From NCBI GenBank assembly GCA_964036665.1, contig OZ038527.1, positions 16,204,221 through 16,268,220 on the forward strand: a stretch of DNA of 64,000 nt, given 5' to 3'. The stretch is from Gordius sp. MW1 (Eukaryota; Nematomorpha; Gordioida; Gordea; Gordiidae). This document shows, in pieces, positions 56,015 through 64,000 of this stretch (positions within the stretch are counted from its first letter, which is position 1; each line of letters begins with the position of its first letter). The notes beneath the pieces are model-generated. The model searched no databases and was not told where the DNA came from. It saw only the letters and a list, made by a program, of their open reading frames with translations. The position numbers were made by a program, and so were the translations under genes.

Positions 56015-56164
56015 GGGTCTGGGGGCGGAGCCCCCAGGAGATGGGGGTTTGGGGGCGTAGCCCCCAACGGGGGACTGGGGGCGGAGCCCCCAGCAGGGGG
56101 TTTGGGGGCGAAGCCCCCAAGGGGGTCTGGGGGCGAAGCCCCCAGTTACGCCCGAAGGGCGTAT
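56015..56164 (+). repeat. Array of GC-rich hairpins
   Basis: About five palindromes of the type TGGGGGCGAAGCCCCCA (variants with GGAG or GTAG loops), spaced about 30-35 bases, are followed by TACGCCCGAAGGGCGTA. The local GC content is far above that of the surroundings. Confidence 0.85.
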
Positions 56165-56435
56165 CTTACTTAACTCTCAATGCGTTGTTATTCCTTTCAC
56201 TTACAGCGCTTGCACATTTTAACCTTATACTAATTAATCTTAGTTATTTTTATGAGAGATCTGCGCGGGCAAGGAAAATAAAAATATTAACGGGCCAAAC
56301 ACTTCTATTAGCGGGCTTGGACGGGCCCAAAATTTTGTAAAGGGCCCTGGAAATATTATTAAATCTCAACAGACCACAAACGAGCTTTTAAAAATTTATT
56401 TTTTGAATTAATCACAAATAGTGGTTGTATCAAAA

Positions 56436-56441
56436 TTTATT
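56436..56441 (-). promoter_or_regulatory. COG6 polyadenylation hexamer
   Basis: AATAAA lies directly after the TAA stop on the minus strand. If used, the 3'UTR would be extremely short. A more distal signal to the left is possible. Confidence 0.4.
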
Positions 56442-59400
56442 TTATAACAAGGCCGCAATTTGTTGTGGCGTTTTGAGTTGGTTGATAAGTGTCAGTAACG
56501 ACCTAACGAATTCCTTCTCCAAATTAGCTTCACTGGTCAACTCTTTATAAATTAATTCGTAGGTTTGCAGTATTAGGGCGCAAGATTTGTCCAAAACAGT
56601 TTCCCTAAAAAATTGATGAAATAAAAAAAATTATGGCGGAAGTTTAATTATTATAATATTTGTGTTCAAAAACCTCAAGTTTAATTTAAAAGATGGCTTA
56701 ATATTTTCAATGTTAATTACTCGATTTATATCTTTCTTTCAAGACATAGTATTGATCATGGTCAACAATAAACTAAAGTAAGATTCTTATAGTTAAATGA
56801 TTGAAATTGATAAGCGTTTCAAGAAAAAAATTTCCAACTACATAAAAGGTATGTTGCTACCAACTAAAATATAATAAAATAATGACTTGATATCAATGTC
56901 TTGCAGCAGGGTAATATCGGATAAAACATTTAAATCTGGGGCTGATAAGTATTGATCAAAGAGAAGCAACGAGGAATTCAGCATATTATACAATTCCTGT
57001 GTCAACTGAGATGGCTGTCCTCCACCCAAATCTTGATTCAAATTTGATTGAACGTCAGCAAACTTTTGCTGCAACAATGTTAAGCCCGTCTTATTTAACA
57101 CATAATGAGCTTGTTCTTGAGCTAAGCTTTCTATCTTATTGCCCACGTCAAGCTTGAAAATTAAATAGATCGACTATATTGTAAACGATACAGATATTAT
57201 CGAAAGTTTATTTCAAGTGACTTATAAAGGAAAATTTCTGCCATATTTTAAATTTCAAATTGATAAGGTTCATGCTAACCCGGGTACTAAAAATATTTTA
57301 GCCCGACATAAAAAATGCCATGAAACTTCTGTCATTTAAGAACAAATAAATCAATTTTGCGACTCTACAGTTTTTAAATTAAATTGCAACCATTTGACTG
57401 GTATTACATAATAGCCTTTCGACCTAAAAACTCTCTTTTGTCGTTGAAAAACTTTGCAGTAACCCTAAAAATTATCCTATTTAACAACTATAATTTTCAT
57501 GATCCGAAAACAGATTCTATATGTGCAGGTATCATTTAATATAAAGCAGAATTTACCTGAATCTCTATGTTCTTGACAAATTCAGTCGTATAAATATCGG
57601 ATAGATTGGGTTTGAGCGTTTGATAAAGGTGGTGAAAACAATTGAGCTGATAAACATTTTGTTGAATTGAATTTTCGAGATGGTTTGAAGATAGCTTTAC
57701 CGTTTGAACCAGAGGATTTAATAGTTTTTCGGTTATCTTGAAAACAAAATATATGAAATAACATAAACAATAAAAAAAATAATCACTTTTGAATTGACAA
57801 TTAATTGGGCAATGATACAAAATATCTCTAATAATATAAATAGGAACACAAGCTTTCTAAGGCAAAGAAAATCGCTAAAAATACGAAGGCAAGCATTAAG
57901 GTCCACCATCAAAAGTCCATCTGTGTAGACTGCAATGACGCAAATTTCAATAAGCCTCTATAAAATGTCAAACATTTGTTTTTTAATTGGTACTTTTTCA
58001 ACAAAATTAACCACCAACTCTAAAAATCTTGATAATACAAAAAAATGCTGTCAAAAAATACATACAACGGTTTGCATTAAACAATCGTAAAAACGATTAG
58101 ACAATCTTTAATGATAAAACTTCTTAATATAAAAGTTGTACTTGACTTTCTATTAATAATTATTCTATCAATATGTTACATGTTATTTATATATATTTAG
58201 ATAGGTTAAAACCTTATTCAATTCTCGGGAGCTTTCGTGCGTTATAGTTGTCATAAAGGCTGATTTGGCTGAGAGCATATCTTTGATGATGGACAAGATA
58301 TAACTAAAATATGCCGTAGGGTAGAGGTCCTGGCTAGGATGGTCGCTCTTGGTTAAAGAATATAATTTATATGAAGAAATATTACACAGGATCTTCCTAC
58401 ATCACAATTGAATATTGAGTGCAATGAGCTGAAATTTTTACCGGCATATATTTAAGACCCTACACCATTTCTATATTTGGTATACCTATTACAATAGACT
58501 AGACACACAGCTGGACCAAAGTGATATTTATACAGCCATGGGCGTGCTCCCCCCTATATGAGAATTTTTCTTTTTTTTAATGTAGTTTTTGTAAAAATTG
58601 GAAAAAATTAGTGTTTCGCTCCCCCCTAATTGAAATTGGCGACCTTTTTTTTTGCTCTCACTCGGCGAATATTTTTTGCTCGCCCCCCCCCCTAATCCGA
58701 AAGCAGGCTACGCCCATGTATACAGCCATAATTTTTTATATATAAATATCGTTTGTTCATGTTTTACAAAACTATTAAAATCTAAGCCATATGATGATAG
58801 AGTATATTAACGGAAAAAAACAAACTCAAATGTTAAGGCTAGCCTATGCTTACAAGAAATGTTTACCTTTTCCTCCAATTTTCGTATGTAGACCGAGAAG
58901 GAGGCAATCAATTTGTCTCGGGTCAATTGGTCCATTTCTCTCAGCATACACACAAAATGTGATTTGGTCGGGAGGTATTCCACCAAGGTGTTCACGTAGA
59001 ATTGAATCACGTTTGCTAGCTTAAACAATATCACCTCTTTGGACTCCGAAACGATGATTTGTTCTATCCGCATCTAGAATAACAAAAAACGTATGTTATC
59101 AAAAGTAACAAATCAATCAAATTTTAAAATGTATATTTAATACGGAATAATGAATCGCTTATATGATTATATATTATTCTGTTAGTTTTTAAATAATCCC
59201 AAATACATACGAAAACCGCACTATTTTAGAATACCTAAATAAATCACTTAGTCCAGATGAACATACACATAGGTTTTAAAGATTTAATCAACATTCCCAG
59301 TGAATATCGCCTTTAAAAAATTTTAGGTTGGAGAATTTTATTTATATGTTAAATATTAAAACGTGACTTTTGAGTAATCTTGTAAAATTGTAATGTGATT

Positions 59401-59663
59401 ATCAACCTTGAGGGGCCTAGATATGCCTTCCATGATGTCTGCCAGCAAGGCTTTCATTTTATCGCTGAGCGAGTGTTGCTGCTCGATTTGAGTCGAGCCA
59501 TCGCCCCCATCATCGTGTTTGAGGTCGCAAGTATTGCTAGATAGAGAAGAGAGTAATTCGCTTTCGGACATAATGAATTGATGGACCCAAGCTAACATGT
59601 CCCCGACGTAACGCAATGGGTCGTGGGCGTGCAATTCGATTGGTTTTGGTACGCCGCCAGGAC
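56442..59663 (-). CDS. COG6: COG6, conserved oligomeric Golgi complex subunit 6, 3' exons
   Basis: This is a subunit of the COG tether (lobe B), needed for retrograde intra-Golgi vesicle traffic. Six exons on the minus strand are 59407-59663, 58867-59073, 58213-58347, 57557-57736, 56905-57152 and 56442-56604, all in phase (about 396 codons). The conserved landmarks are [20 protein letters not shown] followed by [63 protein letters not shown] and a terminal TPQQIAALL. The first exon shown starts with a split glycine codon (acceptor TTGTCAG), so upstream exons must exist to the right of 59663. None could be found before 64000, so the gene is partial. The order and spacing match human COG6 from about its middle to the end. 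Confidence 0.92.
56905..57152 (-). CDS. COG6: COG6 penultimate exon with probable GC donor
   Basis: Encodes [20 protein letters not shown] to SDITLL. The last exon requires phase 2. No GT in that phase fits, whereas CT/GCAAGA after 56905 does, giving [19 protein letters not shown], which aligns with the family. Without this splice the frame runs on into a non-conserved tail ending IPFM. GC donors are a known minor class. Confidence 0.65.
58537..58718. mobile_element. hAT-type MITE, CATGGGCGTAGCC family, in a COG6 intron
   Basis: It begins CATGGGCGTGCTCCCCCC and ends GCAGGCTACGCCCATG. A perfect 8-bp duplication TATACAGC lies at 58529-58536 and 58719-58726. It is 182 bp, between exons 58213-58347 and 58867-59073. 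Confidence 0.9.
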
Positions 59664-60493
59664 CTGACAAATTTGGAACGTACAATAAATTTTTGCAAGT
59701 TTAGTTTTTAAGTGTGTTAAGATATTTATAAAAAATGATTCGAAAATCTTAAGTTAAATAAGCTCAATGAATATTATGTGCTTATCTATAACAATATACG
59801 ATAATCGTGTAAGTTTGATTTAATATTAAAAAGGATTAATTATTGGACTTAAACAGGGTGGAAGCTGATATATTAGAAACTAATAAGATATATAAAAAGC
59901 GTTGATGTAAGATGACAGCGGTAAAGTTACATGTTAAATTAGCCTAGCCAACGCTTATTTAATGATATTTAATAATAAATAAGAACTTGACTTAAATTTA
60001 ATATCTTTGACTATAAGTCTTTGTGTTTTTTATACGCCTATGGGAAATATTCGAGATTCGATTAATCAGATTCGAAATTTCAAATATATTCCGAATCCTT
60101 ATGTGTAAATTTTGAGCGAATCTTAACTTGCTGAGATTGAAAATTCAAATTGAACTTAGAAAATAGATACGAAAAATCATTAAACTTATTTATTTTTTAC
60201 CTCCCATCGATTATTTGCTTATTGTTGCATTTAGTGGTGGGAAAAATTTTAGGTTGGGCCGACTAGGCTCTGCTAAGGTCAGGATTAGGATTCTCAAGCA
60301 CTGAGGTTTTTTCAAAATCTCAACCTAAAATTTTGGGCTAGCCCAAAACCTTTAGAAGGAATGAGCCCCATCCTTAATTGGGTCAGGTCACCGTCCACAC
60401 ATACGGTATAGTTTTTTTATATCAAAATATTGTGAAAGAAATATAGTTGTAAGCAATTTTTTATTAGATTATTAATTACACGGTTCAACAAGA
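59664..60493. other. COG6 intron sequence; degraded hAT-like end at about 60233-60400
   Basis: TAGTGGTGGGAAAAATTTTAGG at about 60233 resembles a hAT terminus and is followed by GGTTGGGCC-type words, but no clear partner or target duplication was seen. No coding exon was found here. Confidence 0.4.
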
Positions 60494-61107
60494 AAAATCA
60501 GCCGGCAAACTGTTTGCAGATTCTGGTAGAGTTTTTCACGGCGAACACAAATATGTTTTTAGTTTTTTCCCTATACGTCAAGATTTTTAAATATTCGCTG
60601 TCAAAGTTGCCAAAAACGCAATTTTAGCGTTTTCAAAATCAATAACTTGCAAATTAGTCGGTAAAAATTTTATTTAATAGATTTAATTCGTAGATATAGG
60701 AGGAATGTATTCACAATTTTTTTTATCCTAGCACCTTTACTTTTTAAGTTATATACAAAATTAACTATCCCTATCTTTTACATTCACAAATTACACCAGA
60801 ATTTAGGGCGCCCTCCCTTCTCTTCAACACTAGGAATTAAATAACTTAAAAAGTAAAGGTGCTAGGATAAAAAAAAATTGTGAATACATTCCTCTCCCAT
60901 ATATCTAGGAATTAAATCTATTAAATAAAATTTTTACCGACAAATTTGCAAGTTATTGACGTTTGAAAAACGCTAAAATCGCGTTTTTGGCAACTTTGAC
61001 AGCGTATATCTAAAAAACTTGACGTATAGGGAAAAAACTAAAAACATATTTGTGTTCACCGTGAAAAACTCTACCAGAATCTGCAAACAGTTTGCCGGTT
61101 GATTTCA
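60494..61107. mobile_element. Hairpin MITE with arms of about 270 bp
   Basis: The left arm (60494-60770, including CCGGCAAACTGTTTGCAGAT and 'tagcacctttactttttaag') is mirrored at 60838-61107 with few differences, around a roughly 70-base loop. The whole element is therefore almost a perfect foldback. It has no open frame and lies within the presumed COG6 intron. Confidence 0.85.
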
Positions 61108-61434
61108 CAAGTCCATTATTTGTTGGCCAGTGTTATCAATTTTTTAAATTTAAAAAAATTAAAGAATATAGTATTTTAAAATCAATATATAAAAAGTTTA
61201 ATATAAGTGAAAATGTAAGGATTCATTTATCCCGCGAAAAGGGCTATGATAAGACCTTAGGATTCTAAAAATTTTAGGATTTTTGTTTTTTTAAACTTAA
61301 TTTGTAAGAAAACTATTACTTTTTCCCTCCGAATTTTTTTCCTATAATATAAATACACCTTAAAAATACATTTCAACAAAAATAAATTTATTTTTTTTAA
61401 ACGCGATATAATTTTAACGCTATTTAGTCCCCGG

Positions 61435-62450
61435 TAGAGAATTAGAAAGTCACTTTTTTAACCCGAACCCGACTTGAATTTTTTTTTAAAATGATAACCC
61501 AAGCCCGACCCGAAAGCATTTTAAAATTTTCAACCCAAACCCGACTCAAGAGCAATTTAAAATTTTCAACCCAGACCCGACCCGGAAGCGTTTAAATTTT
61601 TTTAACCGTCCCGAACGCGTTCCAAATTTTGGTATCCAACGCGAGTGTAAGAAAAATTGCTGTGTGCATAACGGGCGTAGCCAGGAGGTGGCAGGGACGG
61701 GCGGCTGCCCCCCTTTAACTCCAAAAAATCTTAAAAATTTTATCAAATTATGGCTAAAATTAAAAAAAAATGGTTTTTTTTCCCATCCCTTTATCATTAT
61801 TGCCCCATCCCCATGGCGGTGTTTAAAATTTAATCGACAAATTAAAGTGCGATTTACGAAACTAATTGATACCACAGTTTTGATTACTAAATTTATTTAA
61901 ATGATTTATTATAGATGTATAAATATGATAGCATTTACAATATCGGGTCACATTTAAATTAAAATATATAGTTTTGCAAATGAACCATTTAATAAATTTA
62001 AACTTACTTTTATTTGTTTTTTGAATATATATTTAGGTAGTTTAAATTTTTAATGAACTACCACTTTACATTATTTAAATACAATTTAAAAATATTATTT
62101 TTTTTATATATATTTTACCTTTCATGAGTCAAATTTAAATTTGCGTCCAAATTAAAACAATCAGATTTAAAAAAACAAAAGGAATTTAATTAAAATAAAT
62201 ATACTTCAATTATACATTTCGATATTAATTAAAAAATATATACATAATAGCATTAACTTAAAAGATATGTCCTGTTAAGATTCATAACCTTTTACTTTAA
62301 ATCCTACCAGACCCGACCCGAAAGCATATTAAAAATTTCAACCCTAACCCGACCCGAAAGCATTTTAAAATCTTCAACCCGAACCCGACCCAAAGACATT
62401 TCAAAATTGGTAACCCGAACCCGATATCGGGTCACCCGAGCAGTTCTCTA
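61435..62450. mobile_element. hAT element with telomere-like ACCCGACCCGA sub-terminal repeats
   Basis: The ends are TAGAGAATTAG and, inverted, TAGAGAACTGCTCGGG. A perfect 8-bp duplication GTCCCCGG lies at 61427-61434 and 62451-62458. 'aacccgacccgaaagcattt' words repeat near both ends. A truncated CATGGGCGTAGCC-type insert lies at about 61670-61820. No transposase. Confidence 0.8.
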
Positions 62451-62458
62451 GTCCCCGG

Positions 62459-63333
62459 TCTTCCCTATTATAAATTGATCTATGATACATCTTACTTAAT
62501 TTCCGTAATTTATTTGGCATTTTATGACAATTAACGAGCCGTTAAAAAAATAATAAAAACTTTTTTATATTAATCAAATCAACAAAGCCCCCTTCCCAAT
62601 TGATTTGCTTGCTGTTCATAATTGCATACAAGATTAGTACACAGGTGTTTCGACTAGCGGATAACATTTTAACTCAGATGAAATTTTTAGATAAGTGTTG
62701 ACGAACAAGATTTTTTTGCGATAGCTAATTTATATGATTTAGATGTTAAACTTGAAATTGAGATTTTTTTATAAAGTTTACCCTTTTTGCCACTTTTTCA
62801 TTAAAAAAATTCGAGTTAGATCAAAAAATTTCAAAAATAAGACAAAATCAATGCTTGAAATTTAAAATCATCATTTTGGGCCCGGCAGTTCAGAATTAGT
62901 AAATTGGGAATTAGAATAATTTGGGCTGGCCTTGGCGGGTAATTTAGTTATCGAACCGTAATATAGTCTGGCAGAAAAATTTAAACAAATATGGTCAATG
63001 ATAAAGGCATTTATGTGTATAAAATAAGCAACGTTATAATAGTCATTTGATTCTTCATTGCCCAGCGCTTTTTACAAAAATATAAAAAAAGTTTGGTCAC
63101 ATGATAAATCATATGTTTTATATGATTTTTTTAACTGGTCTTTAAGCTTGTTTTAAAATACCAAAAGAATTACAATAATTAAGTTATTGGTACTAGATAA
63201 TTTCTTTTCCTACTTTCCTCTTTAAGTTTGATTTATTTACATCTTTTATATTATTAATAGAATTATAATTACACACGACTTTTACAAATTATCTTTTATT
63301 TAACGATAAATTATCGATGTATTACAACAAAAA
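62459..63333. other. Intronic/intergenic, nothing recognised
   Basis: AT-rich with no recognisable coding exon. If COG6 continues to the right, this is intron. Confidence 0.4.
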
Positions 63334-63905
63334 CTCGGGCCTTCGGCCCTCGTGGGAAGGGGGAGGGGGGAAGGAAAGGGGGAACGAAACTCATCAATAC
63401 TCCGTATAAACGTAGCATATTTGCTATGCAATTTATGGGCGAGAAAGGTGGGAAGGGGCGAGAATGCCTATAGGGGGATATTAAATGCAAAATAATTAGT
63501 TAATTATTTATACAAATATTTCATTTAATTAAAAAAAATTTGCCCTCTTCGGGATTCGAACCCACATTAAAAGAGGCATAGGCTTTTGTAGGGGCACAGG
63601 GAACCATATAAGTAGAGGCATAAGCCCTTATAGGGGAGGGCATAGGGTAATTATCAATGTTATTGTTAACCAATTCAAAAACGAAAATTAAAATTTCGAT
63701 CACAATTTGACCAATGGTCAATTTTTTCATTGGTAAGTAGCCAGCGGAAGGCCAAAAAGTCATATTATCAATGGTATTAACAAGAACAATAAATATTAAA
63801 ATTTAATTTAAAAAAAATCGTCCTCTCCCGTGTTTGAACTCGAACCTCCTGTTTACAAACCGTTCGCTATAACCACTCACACATGCTGGTATTAAAATGG
63901 TAGAA
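63334..63905 (-). mobile_element. Composite modular element with tRNA-like head
   Basis: Read on the minus strand from 63905 it starts with a tRNA-like stretch: A-box-like GAGTGGTTATAGCG, an anticodon-arm-like GGTTTGTAAAC and a B-box GGTTCGAGTTC. It then has the 128-bp module (single copy), the 'ggttaac..attgataattac' module, a second B-box-like GGGTTCGAATCCCG at about 63545-63565, the inverse core, a C-rich tract and the hairpin GAGGGCCGAAGGCCCGAG. This looks like a composite tRNA-derived SINE and is the most complete copy of that type here. Confidence 0.6.
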
Positions 63906-64000
63906 GTTTTTATGTCATTTATATAGATAATGAAATAAAAAAGCAGTGTACATAGGCCACATTGAATACAAGATTATTCTTATATCCACTGATGGCGAGA

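Noticed and set aside
55780-56340. Gly/Pro-rich frames over the GC hairpin array
   Set aside because: Produced by the palindromic GC repeats; present on both strands and in two frames.
57820-57975. Minus-strand open stretch ([20 protein letters not shown]..) between two COG6 exons
   Set aside because: Joining the exons at 58213 and 57736 directly gives the expected COG6 length and alignment; including this stretch would add about 55 unmatched residues.
63833-63905. A functional tRNA gene
   Set aside because: A- and B-box-like words are present, but acceptor-stem pairing and a clean cloverleaf are not apparent, and it is joined to repeat modules found elsewhere, so a SINE head is more likely.

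Overview
The window looks like AT-rich, intron-containing nuclear DNA of an invertebrate animal. There are two host genes. The first is a classical dynamin on the + strand (13847-35067), whose sequence reads as closest to arthropod/shibire-type dynamins. The second is the 3' half of COG6 on the - strand (56442-59663), whose 5' exons lie beyond the right edge. The two genes converge, with about 21 kb of repeats between them. I cannot name the species.

Dynamin is complete. Exons were placed by following reading-frame phase and GT/AG sites, and every junction keeps the frame. It has a GTPase domain (13847-23120), stalk (26280-27792), a 12-nt microexon (27866-27877), PH domain (28347-29403), GED (31032-33755) and proline-rich tail (33946-35067). 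Two ends are possible. A 907-aa form stops at 34363. A 949-aa form splices out that stop and adds two small 3' exons carrying SH3-binding proline motifs. COG6 is represented by six exons, one of which appears to use a GC donor. The two proteins act in different membrane-traffic steps (endocytic scission; intra-Golgi tethering), and nothing suggests an operon-like relation.

The rest is a dense field of transposons. Left part (1-13 kb): AT-rich tandem repeats, several hAT-type elements with 8-bp target duplications, two inverted-repeat MITEs, and a large hAT relic split by a 2.7-kb inverted-repeat element and a Helitron-like element. Dynamin introns hold an RTE-like LINE tail, a G-run hAT MITE, a piggyBac element with intact TTAA sites and a full transposase (about 553 aa including a 14-nt first exon), a hAT element with Gly/Pro-rich-looking GC ends, and a hAT element packed with inverted 33-bp minisatellites.

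Intergenic part (35-56 kb): hAT fragments, a 235-bp satellite, a small Ty3/gypsy-like fossil, Helitron ends, a 618-bp tandem repeat, a triplicated PIF/Harbinger segment (MADF-like and DDE-transposase pieces), and several copies of a modular composite element. That element has a 5' head containing the core TTGCTATGCAATTTATGGG, a 128-bp module that is tandemly amplified at two loci, a module with a tRNA B-box-like motif, and a 3' end closed by GC-rich hairpins. It is the best candidate for something undescribed. COG6 introns and the right edge hold a further MITE, a 0.6-kb hairpin element, a hAT element and another composite copy with a tRNA-like head.
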